From contig NZ_JAATJM010000001.1 in assembly GCF_011927945.1 (NCBI RefSeq), forward strand, positions 257,501-321,500: a DNA stretch of 64,000 nt, read 5' to 3'. The position numbers and the translations under genes were made by a program. Below, piece after piece: positions 21,611-29,737 of the stretch (within the stretch, counting starts at the first letter, position 1; every line of letters starts with the position of its first letter). The notes under the pieces were generated by a model. It had not been told where the DNA came from. It saw only the letters and a program-made list of their open reading frames with translations, and did no database searches. Origin of the DNA: Brevundimonas alba. Its GTDB lineage: Bacteria; Pseudomonadota; Alphaproteobacteria; Caulobacterales; Caulobacteraceae.

Positions 21611-23082
21611 CCCTGCGCGATCAGCCAGACGAGCCCGGCCGCGCCGGATCCGCCAACGCCGCCGGCCGATATGCCGGCGCCGCCGCCTCCTCCTCCGCCA
21701 CCGGCCGCACCGCCCGCACCGCCATCGCGGCCCGAGCCCGACGTGACCGCGCCGCCGCCCCCGCCGCCCGATCCCGCCCAATAGAGCGTCGGCTGGGGAG
21801 AGGCAGCGCCGGCTCCGCCCACGCCGGAGCCTCCCGAGCCCCCGATCGCCTTGACCGCCAAGGCCCCGCCGTCGCCTCCCGCGCCGCCTGAACGGGAGAC
21901 GCCGGCCGCGTAGAGACCGCCCCCGGCTCCGCCTCCGCCCGGCGCGTCCGGGCGATCGAAGCTCTTGCCGGTCGCGCCCGTGGCCGTGACGCTGGAGGCT
22001 CCGCCGCCATTTGAGTTCGGCGCGCCGGCTCCGCCTGCGCCTGCGGCCCCGCTCGCAGCGCCGCCCAGACCTCCGCCGCCGCCACCGGCCGCGATCAGAA
22101 GAGCGGTGGAGCCGAGGTAGACCGCAGAGCCGCTGCCGGCGGATCCCGCCGAGGCTACGCCTCCGGCTCCACCGGCTCCGACCACGACAGCCAGGGTCGA
22201 GGGCAACTGGTCGGCCGGCCAGACGGCGCGGCTGACGCCGCCGGCTCCCCCGCCGCCGCCCCCGAATCGGGACGCGGAGGCGCCGAAGGCCCCCGCGCCG
22301 CCGCCGGCCCCGCCGCCGACCGCCACCGCCTCTATGGACCGCGCCCAAGCCGGAACGGCGTAGACACCGGCGGCCGACATCACCGTCACGGTCCTGCGGA
22401 CGGCGCCGAGTTCGAATGCGACCCGTCCCGAGGTCCGGTCGACCGCCCAGACGTCGCGCCAGACCGACCCGTCGGGGCTGACCTTCAGCTTCAGATCGTC
22501 GTCGCCGATCAGGCCCAGTTCGGCGCGGCCGCCGTATCCGCTCTGAAACAGCAGCGACAGGACGTCGGCCGGGCCTTCCTTGTTGAAGGTCAGGCGCAGA
22601 TCGCCGTCGCCACCGCCCGAGGTCTCAAGCGCGGTCCACAGAGCCTTGTTCAGCTTCGCAGCGAACGGGTTCGTAGCGTCGGCGGCGGTCCCCAGCCCGA
22701 AGCGGGCCAACCCTTCGATCGTATCGAGACAGGCGCCGAGCGGAACCCAGTCGCCCTCCTGTCGGACCAGCAGTTCGCCGGCGTCGGCGACCAGAACGAC
22801 CATGCCGTCCGGCGCGTCGATGACTGTCCAGCCCCCGGTTTCCGCCCGCATCAGGGTTCCCTCGGCGCGCCCGGACCAAGCCGCCCCGGCTGCATCCGCC
22901 GGCAGGATATAGAGGGCGCCGTCCGGCGGTTCGGCGGGCTGGATCGGCTCCGTGCGGCTGACCACGGCGCTCTGGACCAGGGCGTCGAGCCGGGTCAGGG
23001 CCTCGTTCAGCGTCACATGCTTCTGCATCTGGCCCGCCGCCAGATAGGGAAGGCCGAGGCGGGCGGTGGTGTCGTCGCTCAT
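21607..23082 (-). CDS. DUF2793 protein with glycine-rich C-terminal domain (tail-fibre-like)
   Basis: A 491-residue protein. Residues about 6-100 are the DUF2793 domain (LGLPYLAAGQMQKHVTLNEAL, with GALYILPADAAGAAW), found in tail-fibre-like proteins of alphaproteobacterial phages and gene transfer agents. The middle (about 130-230) has a beta-rich linker (LRLTFNKEGPADVLSLLFQ). The C-terminal half is very Gly/Ala-rich with repeated [18 protein letters not shown] blocks, as in receptor-binding glycine-rich domains of phage adhesins. No signal peptide. It is the first gene of a four-gene coupled operon and its ribosome-binding site lies in a hairpin. Confidence 0.8.
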   Translation of the reverse strand: MSDDTTARLGLPYLAAGQMQKHVTLNEALTRLDALVQSAVVSRTEPIQPAEPPDGALYILPADAAGAAWSGRAEGTLMRAETGGWTVIDAPDGMVVLVADAGELLVRQEGDWVPLGACLDTIEGLARFGLGTAADATNPFAAKLNKALWTALETSGGGDGDLRLTFNKEGPADVLSLLFQSGYGGRAELGLIGDDDLKLKVSPDGSVWRDVWAVDRTSGRVAFELGAVRRTVTVMSAAGVYAVPAWARSIEAVAVGGGAGGGAGAFGASASRFGGGGGGAGGVSRAVWPADQLPSTLAVVVGAGGAGGVASAGSAGSGSAVYLGSTALLIAAGGGGGGLGGAASGAAGAGGAGAPNSNGGGASSVTATGATGKSFDRPDAPGGGGAGGGLYAAGVSRSGGAGGDGGALAVKAIGGSGGSGVGGAGAASPQPTLYWAGSGGGGGGAVTSGSGRDGGAGGAAGGGGGGGGAGISAGGVGGSGAAGLVWLIAQG

Positions 23083-23110
23083 CAGAAAGTCTCCGAAAAT
23101 CTGTCGGAGA
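23083..23110 (-). promoter_or_regulatory. Hairpin covering the ribosome-binding site of the fibre gene
   Basis: On the minus strand TCTCCG (23110-23105), a nine-base loop and CGGAGA (23095-23090) form a stem. The GGAG in the second arm is the Shine-Dalgarno eight bases before the ATG at 23082. Folding would hide it, so translation of the operon could be switched by melting or by a ligand. The remaining 130 bases up to the DUF4112 gene are comparatively AT-rich and probably hold the promoter. Confidence 0.5.
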
Positions 23111-23240
23111 ACAGTCTGTGGCCGATCGCTCCTGCGGCGCGTTCAGGACGCTGGCAAAGGAGTCAAGCCGAGCCAGAACAATGACATGGCTCGAAAAAGT
23201 ATGGAGACAGAGGCCGAATAGTCAGCAATCTGTAACAGTG

Positions 23241-23714
23241 TCAGTCGTGGAGGTAGACGATCCGGCGCAGTCCCGGCTTGCTGCGCATCTCGGCCAGATG
23301 GCGGTCGTGGGCGCCGGATGCGCGGGCCTCGCGCTCGCTGGCCTCGACCCAATGGGTGGTCTCGATGTCCTTCTGCAGCGCCTTGGCCGCCATCAGGTGG
23401 CCGGGGAAGAAGAAGTCGACGACATCGGGGGCGAATGGGACGACTTCACCGACTGCGGTGGTCGCGCTGTCCAGGCCGAGATATCCAACCATCCGCGCGA
23501 CCGTCGCGGGAGAGGCCTTCACCCGGGCGGCCTGGATCAGCAACCAGCCCGCCGCGCCAACGCTGTACACAGTGCCCACAACCGGCACCCAGGTCAGCAA
23601 GCCGTCGAGGCCGATGCCGAAAGGGCCGATTCCCACAGCACGGTCGGAGAGCTTCTTCACGCCCTCGACATTGGTCCAGATTTTCTCGATATCGCCGATG
23701 GTCCGTCTGGCCAT
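23241..23714 (-). CDS. DUF4112 membrane protein
   Basis: A 157-residue protein with the DUF4112 pattern: VGIGPFGIGLDGLLTWVPVVG, then YSVGAAGWLLIQAARVKAS and FAPDVVDFFFPG. Two hydrophobic stretches suggest a small integral membrane protein; the role is unknown. GGAGG five bases before the ATG at 23714 decides that start over an ATG at 23747 that overlaps the divergent gene. The divergent start codons are 31 bases apart, so control regions must overlap coding sequence. Confidence 0.82.
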   Translation of the reverse strand: MARRTIGDIEKIWTNVEGVKKLSDRAVGIGPFGIGLDGLLTWVPVVGTVYSVGAAGWLLIQAARVKASPATVARMVGYLGLDSATTAVGEVVPFAPDVVDFFFPGHLMAAKALQKDIETTHWVEASEREARASGAHDRHLAEMRSKPGLRRIVYLHD

Positions 23715-23745
23715 GCCATCCTCCGAAGCGAGACCGTAACGCGCC

Positions 23746-24744
23746 ATGACGACCCCCGTTCAACCGGAAAGGCAAGGCTTGGCCCGCGCGGTTCGCGTCT
23801 GGAGGCCGGCCGGCGTGCTGGACTGGCTGGCGCGGCTGATCCTCGTGGTTCCGTTGGGACTGGCCTTGGTCGCGCTCAGCGGGATCGGTCACCGGTGGTT
23901 CGACATCCTGGCGCAGTTCACCGCGCCGGCGCTGATCGCGACCGCCGTGCTGACACTGTTGCTGGCGGTGACACGGCTGACGGGGGCGGCGACGCACGGC
24001 GCCGTGGCCTGTCTGGCCCTGCTTCTCGCGGTGAGCCCGCAGTGGTTTCCCGGAGGGCCGAAGCCCACGACGGATACGCCGATCGTGCGGCTGTATTCCG
24101 CCAATCTGTATTACCTGAACGGAGACGTGGCCTCGATTAGACGATCCATCGTCGAAGCCGACGCCGACGTGGTGGTGCTGATCGAACTGGGGCGGGATGC
24201 GGCGGGCCGGATCGACGAGGTGCTGGAAGGCTATCCCTACCGGGCGGCGTCGATGCGGATGGACCAGACGCGCGGGCCCTCGCGGTCGGTGATCGGGTCG
24301 CGCTATCCGCTGACCGTGCTGGACGATCCACCGGACGGGTTGCACGCGGTGGCGGCGGTGGCGACGACGCCGCTGGGCCGGCTGAATGTCGTCGGGGTGC
24401 ATCTGACGCGGCCGTGGCCATTCCAGGAGCAGTGGGGCCAGATCAGTCAGACCATGGCCCTGCAGGAGGTGGTCGAGGGCATGACCGGGCCGGTGGTCGT
24501 CGCGGGCGACTTCAACAGCGTGTCGAGCGCGCGGATCGGCAAACAGATGCGGCGCGATCTTGGCCTGTATCCGGCGCCGGGGTTCCCGGGAACCTGGCCC
24601 TCGAACCTGCCGGCGGCGCTGGGGATGACCATCGATCAGGTCTATGCCTCACCGGAGCTTGGCTTTGTCGCGCGCCGGCTGGCCCGCCCCACCGGTTCGG
24701 ATCACCGGCCGGTGGTGACGGAGTTCACCCGCGCGGCGAACTGA
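23746..24744 (+). CDS. Endonuclease/exonuclease/phosphatase-family membrane protein
   Basis: A 332-residue protein with three N-terminal membrane helices (residues about 28-105) followed by an EEP domain facing the periplasm. Catalytic motifs are visible: SANLYYLN (N), VVVLIELG (E), VGVHLTRPWP (H), VAGDFNSV (DxN) and the terminal GSDHRPVV. This layout occurs in many alphaproteobacterial EEP proteins thought to act on extracellular nucleic acids or lipids; the substrate is not known. Its last 20 bases overlap the 3' end of the convergent CCA-transferase gene. Confidence 0.88.
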   Translation: MTTPVQPERQGLARAVRVWRPAGVLDWLARLILVVPLGLALVALSGIGHRWFDILAQFTAPALIATAVLTLLLAVTRLTGAATHGAVACLALLLAVSPQWFPGGPKPTTDTPIVRLYSANLYYLNGDVASIRRSIVEADADVVVLIELGRDAAGRIDEVLEGYPYRAASMRMDQTRGPSRSVIGSRYPLTVLDDPPDGLHAVAAVATTPLGRLNVVGVHLTRPWPFQEQWGQISQTMALQEVVEGMTGPVVVAGDFNSVSSARIGKQMRRDLGLYPAPGFPGTWPSNLPAALGMTIDQVYASPELGFVARRLARPTGSDHRPVVTEFTRAAN

Positions 24745-25945
24745 TCAGGGTCCGAAGCCGTCCGGCATGGCCGTCGGAGGGGAAGTCGTCGGCGACCCAG
24801 CCCTCCTCGAAGGCTTTCAGAATCCGCCCTGTTTCGGGGCCGGGCTCGATCCCCAGTTTCGCCAGATCACGGCCGCCGACGGGCAGCGGCGGGCGTATCC
24901 ATGCCTCGGCGAGTGCGAGCAGCCGCCGGGCGCCGGTTTCCTGATCCGGGGCTTCCGCCCAGCGGCGGCGGACGGCGTCGGCGAAGGCGCGGGCTCCATG
25001 GCGGTAGAGCACCGCCCGGGCCGCACGGTCCGTCATGGACAGGGCGACAGCAGGGAGCGCCACAGCCGCGAAGGCGAGGCGGTCACGGGTGGCGTTGGGG
25101 AAGCGCAGGCGGGCGGCGGCCTCGCGGACAACGCCCTCGTCGGGGGGAAGCAGGGTCATCAACCGGACGACGGGGTCGGCGCCCTGCTCCACCGCGGTAT
25201 CGAACAGGGGCGACAGCCGCGCCTCCGGCAGGATCTGGCCCAGGACGCCGGCCTCGGCCATGGCCTTCACAGCCGCTCGCGGGTCCGGCGCGGACAAGAG
25301 TTTCATCAGCTCGCTGGAGACCCGCTCGGCGGACAGGCGGACCATGCCGGGAGCGAGGTTCCGGCAGGCGGCGAGGGCGGCGGCGTCAGGCTCGCCGCGT
25401 CCGTACCATGCGTGGAAGCGGAAGAAGCGCAGGATGCGCAGATAGTCCTCGCGGACGCGGGTTTCCGGATCGCCGACGAAGATGATCCGGCCCGCCAGGG
25501 CATCGGCCACGCCCTCGCCGGTGGGGTCGAACACCTGTCCGTCGGCGTCGGCATAGAGGGCGTTGAGGCGGAAGTCGCGACGGGCAGCGTCCTCGGCCCA
25601 GTCGTCGGTGAAGGCCACGGTGGCGTTGCGGCCGTCGGTCGAGACGTCGCGGCGCAGGGTCGTGATCTCGAACGGCCTGCGCTCGGAGACGGCTGTGACC
25701 GTACCGTGGGCGATGCCGGTGGGCACGGCTTTGAGGCCGGCGGCGCGGATGGCGCGGTCCGTCTCTTCGGGCTTGAGCGTGGTGGCGATGTCGACGTCCG
25801 CCACCGGCTCGCCGATCAGGGCGTTGCGCACGCAACCGCCTACGAAACGGGCGCAGCCGGATCCACCCGCCGCCTCGAGTGCGGCGATGACAGCGCGGGT
25901 AGCCGGGGCGGTCAGCCAGGGCTGGTCGGAGATGCGGACTGTCAC
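24725..25945 (-). CDS. cca: CCA tRNA nucleotidyltransferase / poly(A) polymerase-type enzyme
   Basis: A 406-residue class II nucleotidyltransferase. The head motif reads RFVGGCVRNALIG and is followed by VADVDIAT with the catalytic Asp pair; RRDFRLNALYAD and the neck motif REDYLRILRFFRFHAWYG follow. It adds or repairs the 3' CCA end of tRNAs. The GTG at 25945 overlaps the stop of the Nudix gene (GTGA), has GGAGG upstream and begins the conserved domain. It is the last gene of a DUF1285-Nudix-cca operon, a linkage common in alphaproteobacteria. Confidence 0.9.
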   Translation of the reverse strand: MTVRISDQPWLTAPATRAVIAALEAAGGSGCARFVGGCVRNALIGEPVADVDIATTLKPEETDRAIRAAGLKAVPTGIAHGTVTAVSERRPFEITTLRRDVSTDGRNATVAFTDDWAEDAARRDFRLNALYADADGQVFDPTGEGVADALAGRIIFVGDPETRVREDYLRILRFFRFHAWYGRGEPDAAALAACRNLAPGMVRLSAERVSSELMKLLSAPDPRAAVKAMAEAGVLGQILPEARLSPLFDTAVEQGADPVVRLMTLLPPDEGVVREAAARLRFPNATRDRLAFAAVALPAVALSMTDRAARAVLYRHGARAFADAVRRRWAEAPDQETGARRLLALAEAWIRPPLPVGGRDLAKLGIEPGPETGRILKAFEEGWVADDFPSDGHAGRLRTLISSPRG

Positions 25946-26604
25946 GCGGCGTCCTCCCCGACGGCGGCGCCGGGCCGCGCCTCGTCGCCGTAGAGACGGG
26001 CGTGCAGGGCTCGCAGGATGGAGGCGGTGGCGCCCCAGATGTACCGTTCCCGCCAGGGCATGGCCCAGAACCAGCGACGCGGGCCGCTCTCCGGTTCGAG
26101 GAAGTCGCGGCGGTGGTTGGCCGGGTCCATCAGGAAGTCCCACGGGGCCTCGAACACCTCGGCGACCTCGTCGGGCGACGGCGAGACGACCGGTGGTTCG
26201 GCCAGCCATCCGATCACGGGCGTGACGAGGAAGCCGGTCACCGTCTCGTAGCCGTCGCCGACGCCCAGCACCTCGACGGAGGCGGGATCGAGGGCGACTT
26301 CCTCCCGGGCTTCGCGCAGGGCGGCCTGGACAGCGGTCTCACCGGGATCGAGGCGGCCGCCGGGAAAGGCGATCTGACCGGTGTGGCTGGCGAGGGTGTC
26401 GGAGCGGCGGGTCAGCAGGACGCTCGCGCCTTCCGGCCTGGCGATGACGGGCACCAGCACGGCGGCCGGCCGCAAGGTGCGGGGCGAGCGAGGCGCGTCT
26501 GGGTTGAGATCGTAGTCGGAACGATCGGGCAGGCCGTCCGGGGTCCAGGCGCCGGCCGGGGTCAGGCGCTCGATCAGCCGCTCGCGCAGGGAGTTCAGAC
26601 TCAT
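25942..26604 (-). CDS. Nudix hydrolase, CoA pyrophosphatase type
   Basis: A 220-residue enzyme. The Nudix box reads GGRLDPGETAVQAALREA-REEVAL (about residues 82-105), preceded by the UPF0035/CoAse signature LLTRRSDTLASHTGQIAFPG that marks NudL/YeaB-type coenzyme A diphosphatases. It would hydrolyse CoA or related nucleotide pyrophosphates with Mg2+. Its ATG overlaps the stop of the DUF1285 gene (ATGA at 26601-26604) and its own stop overlaps the cca start. Confidence 0.9.
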   Translation of the reverse strand: MSLNSLRERLIERLTPAGAWTPDGLPDRSDYDLNPDAPRSPRTLRPAAVLVPVIARPEGASVLLTRRSDTLASHTGQIAFPGGRLDPGETAVQAALREAREEVALDPASVEVLGVGDGYETVTGFLVTPVIGWLAEPPVVSPSPDEVAEVFEAPWDFLMDPANHRRDFLEPESGPRRWFWAMPWRERYIWGATASILRALHARLYGDEARPGAAVGEDAA

Positions 26605-27167
26605 GCGACGCCGGCTCCGGCGGGGCCGAGAGCGAAGGTCGCGCCGGCGGAGCGGACGACGAGGCGGTCGTCCTCAACCCCGGCCATCTCGACCAGTTCA
26701 TAGAAGACCGGACGGGCGATGCGGGCCCACAGGTCGGCGCGGACGTGCAGGGCGGGCGAGGGTTCGCCGGTGACGGGGTCGGTATGGACGCGGATGGGGT
26801 GGTCCGGACCAGCCTCGACCTCGTCGCCGACGTCGGTGACGAAGCGGAGCGCGCCCTGCTCCGCCGTCACGGCGACGGCGCGGAACGGCAGGTCCTCGAC
26901 GCGGATCGACAGCTTCTCGACCGGCGTGACCAAGCAATAGCCGTCGGGGTCCTTGCGCAGGACGGTGGAGAACAGGCGCACCAGTTCGGGGCGCCCGATG
27001 GGGGAGTTCTCGTGCAGCCAGACCCCGTCGCGGCGGATGCAGATGTCGATGTCGCCGCAGTGGGGCGGATTCCACAGGTGGACGGGCGGCAGGCCGCGGC
27101 CCGGCGCCTGCGTCGCCGCCTCCGCGACGGCGGCCAGTCCGGTCTTGCTGTCGGCGGGGACGGACAT
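26601..27167 (-). CDS. DUF1285 protein
   Basis: A 188-residue cytosolic protein of the DUF1285 family, with the signature WNPPHCGDIDICIRRDGVW, then HENSPIGRPELVRLFSTVLR and VTPVEKLSIRVEDLPF. Structures of this family show a two-domain beta-rich fold without a known activity. It begins the DUF1285-Nudix-cca operon; the ATG at 27167 is the first Met before the conserved block. Confidence 0.87.
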   Translation of the reverse strand: MSVPADSKTGLAAVAEAATQAPGRGLPPVHLWNPPHCGDIDICIRRDGVWLHENSPIGRPELVRLFSTVLRKDPDGYCLVTPVEKLSIRVEDLPFRAVAVTAEQGALRFVTDVGDEVEAGPDHPIRVHTDPVTGEPSPALHVRADLWARIARPVFYELVEMAGVEDDRLVVRSAGATFALGPAGAGVA

Positions 27168-27223
27168 GGGTGCAGACTTAAGGGTCCGGCGCGCGGTGGC
27201 AATCCTGAAAGAGGCGCGAAGGT

Positions 27224-27709
27224 TCAGGCGGCGGGCAGGACGGCACCGGAGGACTGATCCGGACCACGCCACAGCACCCGGCGCTGATCGACGGGGCCGG
27301 GCAGGCGCGTGTCGGGGGCGGGAGCGAAGCCGAAGCGGCCGAAATACGGAGCGTCGCCGACCAGCAGCACGCCCATCTTCGCTTGGGCGGCCCAGCTCAG
27401 GCAGGCCTCGACCAGTTCCGCGCCGAGCCCGGCCTTGCGGTTCTCCGCCGCCACGGCGATCGGGCCGAGAAACAGGGCCGGAATGCCGCCGACGGTGATC
27501 GACCACAGCCGGACGGAGCCCAGCAGCCGGTCACCCTCTCTGGCGACAAATCCGACGGCGACCGGAGCCCGCTCGCGCAGCCGCTCGGCGGTCTTGGCGA
27601 AGCGGCCCGGACCGAAGGCGGCCAGCACCAGCGCCTCAACGGCCGTGGCGTCGGCGGGACTCTCCACATCGATGTGTGGCGAAGGGAAAAGGGCGGACGT
27701 GATGGACAT
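27224..27709 (-). CDS. GNAT-family N-acetyltransferase (YhbS-like)
   Basis: A 161-residue acetyltransferase. The acetyl-CoA loop is ENRKAGLGAELVEA; the C-terminal VLLVGDAPYFGRFGFAPA is typical of the YhbS subgroup. The likely start is the ATG at 27709; a GTG at 27721 is an alternative. Acetyl acceptor unknown. It lies 56 bases before the DUF1285 gene on the same strand and downstream of the enoyl-CoA hydratase gene. Confidence 0.85.
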   Translation of the reverse strand: MSITSALFPSPHIDVESPADATAVEALVLAAFGPGRFAKTAERLRERAPVAVGFVAREGDRLLGSVRLWSITVGGIPALFLGPIAVAAENRKAGLGAELVEACLSWAAQAKMGVLLVGDAPYFGRFGFAPAPDTRLPGPVDQRRVLWRGPDQSSGAVLPAA

Positions 27710-27743
27710 GGGCGCGCGCACCTAAGGGCCACGCGCGGGCGAA

Positions 27744-28517
27744 TCAACCGGCTTTCGAGAAATCGGGCGCACGCTTCTGGCTGAACGCCATGAAGGCCTC
27801 CATGGCCTCCGGACTCGACATCTGGCTGCCGAACGCCTCGCCCTCCCGCTGCATCAGGGCCCAGAGCGCCTCGGCGTCCCGCATCAGGCGCTTGGTCTTG
27901 CGGATCGAGTTCGGTGCGCGGGCGGCGAGCTTTCCGGCCAGGTCCGCGGCGGCGGCCTCGACGCCGTCGGCAGGGACGGCGCGGTTGGCCAGGCCCCAAG
28001 CCACCGCCGTGCGGCCATCAATCGGCTCGCCGAGGGCGAACATTTCGAAGGCGCGGTGATGGCCGATGGCGGCGGGCAGCAGCATCGACGACGCGGCTTC
28101 CGGGGCGAGCGCCAGATTGATGAAGGGCACGGACAGCAGGGCGTCCTCGGCCACCACGACCATGTCGCAGTGAAGCAGCAGGGTCAGGCCGATCCCGACC
28201 GCTCGGCCCCGGACGGCCGCAACGGCCGGTTTGTCGAACTCCGCCAGCGCTTTCAGGAAGCGGAAGACCGACATGTCCGTCGGTTGCTGGCCCTGCGAGC
28301 CGAGCGCGATGAAGTCGGCGATGTCGTTGCCCGCCGAGAAGCTGTCGCCCTCGCTGCGGAACAGCAGGACGCGCACGGCATCGTCGGTTCGCGCCCTTTC
28401 GACCGCATCCGACAGGGCCGCGTACATGGCCTGGGTGATCGCATTCTTCTTCTCGGGCCGCGCCAGCGTCACCGTCAGCACGCCGCCGGAAAGCTCCGTC
28501 TGGATGTGATCCGTCAT
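27744..28517 (-). CDS. Enoyl-CoA hydratase/isomerase-family protein
   Basis: A 257-residue crotonase-fold enzyme. Oxyanion-hole segments are seen in GDSFSAGNDIADF and VRGRAVGIGLTLLLHCDM, and the isomerase-like region SVPFINLALAPEAASSMLLP follows. The position usually holding the first hydratase catalytic Glu is replaced by Gly/Leu residues, so it may be a delta3-delta2 isomerase type rather than a true hydratase. The ATG overlaps the stop of the metallo-hydrolase gene (ATGA), indicating an operon for acyl-CoA handling. Confidence 0.87.
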   Translation of the reverse strand: MTDHIQTELSGGVLTVTLARPEKKNAITQAMYAALSDAVERARTDDAVRVLLFRSEGDSFSAGNDIADFIALGSQGQQPTDMSVFRFLKALAEFDKPAVAAVRGRAVGIGLTLLLHCDMVVVAEDALLSVPFINLALAPEAASSMLLPAAIGHHRAFEMFALGEPIDGRTAVAWGLANRAVPADGVEAAAADLAGKLAARAPNSIRKTKRLMRDAEALWALMQREGEAFGSQMSSPEAMEAFMAFSQKRAPDFSKAG

Positions 28518-29587
28518 GCCTTCGATCCCTGTTTGATTGCGGTCCACCAGTCCACGCCGTCAGCATCGCGGCTGCGGGCTGCGCGCCCGCGGCGGAACAG
28601 ATAATTGAGGTGCGCGAGGCTTTCGCCCGTCGCCATGCCGCGAACGCCATCGCCGACCGGGCGGGCGAACAAAGCTGAGAATACATCCACGGCGCGGCAG
28701 GGTTTGCGCAGGGTGCGCTCGAGCCGCCTCAGGGCGGTCAGATGGCCGCGGATCAGCGCATCCAGCCGCGCCTGCACGCCGCGGAACGGTTCTCCGTGCG
28801 ACGGCAGGACCAGCACGTCATTCGGAAAGACGCTCTTCATCCGCTCGAGCGATTCCAGCCAGTCGCCCAGCGGATCGGCATCTGGCTCCGTGGGCCAGAC
28901 GGACACGTTCGACGATATCTTCGGCAGTATCTGGTCGCCGCCCAGCACGACGCCGTCGGATTCGCGCCACAGGCAGGCGTGTTCCGGACTGTGGCCCTCG
29001 CCCACGACCACTCGCCAATCATCGCCGCCGATCGACAGACGATCGCCCTCGCGCATCCGGACGAAGCCGGAGGGCATAGGCGAGACAACTCGCCCGAACT
29101 GTCCGTATCCGGTTCGATACCCCTCGACCTGCGCCCCGTCCCAGCCCGCCGCCCGATAGAAGACGGCGCCGTCCTCGGGGGCGGGCTGTCCGGTGTCGGC
29201 CAGCAGCATCCGTGCGGTGACATACTCCAGCCGGGTCATCAGCAGTGGCGCGGCGAAGCGGCCGCACAACCAGCCGGCGAGGCCGATATGGTCGGGATGC
29301 ATGTGGGTGCAGATGACCCGCGTGACCGGCATTCCGCCGAGAGGCCCGCTCAGCAGCGTGTCCCATTCGTCCCGCGTGGCGGCCAGGTCCAGGCCGGTAT
29401 CGATCAGGACCCAGCCTTCGCCCTCCCGCACCGCATAGACGTTGATGTGATTGAGCGCGATCGGCATGGCCAGCCGCATCCACAGGACGCCGGGCGCGAC
29501 CGTCACGGCTTGCCCCGACGCCGGCGGTTCGCCAAACGGATAGGTCAGCCGACGCTCCTCGCGCGCCTTCACCGCCTCGTCCATCAT
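28514..29587 (-). CDS. Metallo-beta-lactamase-fold hydrolase
   Basis: A 357-residue enzyme with the binuclear zinc motif THMHPDHIG (HxHxDH), a later GEGHSPEHAC His, VVLGGDQILP with the bridging Asp, and a terminal LPSHGEPF His. The C-terminal 80 residues form a helical extension (LRRLERTLRKPCRAVDVF) seen in lactonase- and glyoxalase-II-like MBL proteins. Adjacent Met codons at 29587 and 29584 are the likely starts. It is coupled to the enoyl-CoA hydratase gene, so it may hydrolyse an acyl thioester. Confidence 0.85.
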   Translation of the reverse strand: MMDEAVKAREERRLTYPFGEPPASGQAVTVAPGVLWMRLAMPIALNHINVYAVREGEGWVLIDTGLDLAATRDEWDTLLSGPLGGMPVTRVICTHMHPDHIGLAGWLCGRFAAPLLMTRLEYVTARMLLADTGQPAPEDGAVFYRAAGWDGAQVEGYRTGYGQFGRVVSPMPSGFVRMREGDRLSIGGDDWRVVVGEGHSPEHACLWRESDGVVLGGDQILPKISSNVSVWPTEPDADPLGDWLESLERMKSVFPNDVLVLPSHGEPFRGVQARLDALIRGHLTALRRLERTLRKPCRAVDVFSALFARPVGDGVRGMATGESLAHLNYLFRRGRAARSRDADGVDWWTAIKQGSKA

Positions 29588-29737
29588 GGCGACGCCGTCA
29601 GCCAAGTCCGTCTCCAATCGAAACTGAGGGAAGATAGGCCGAAGCCGGGATGCCCGTCCAGCGCCGCGAAACCCGCCTTGACCCGGCCACAACCGCCAGC
29701 CAAGGATTTCGGCAAATCGTCCTTCTGGAGTGTCACC

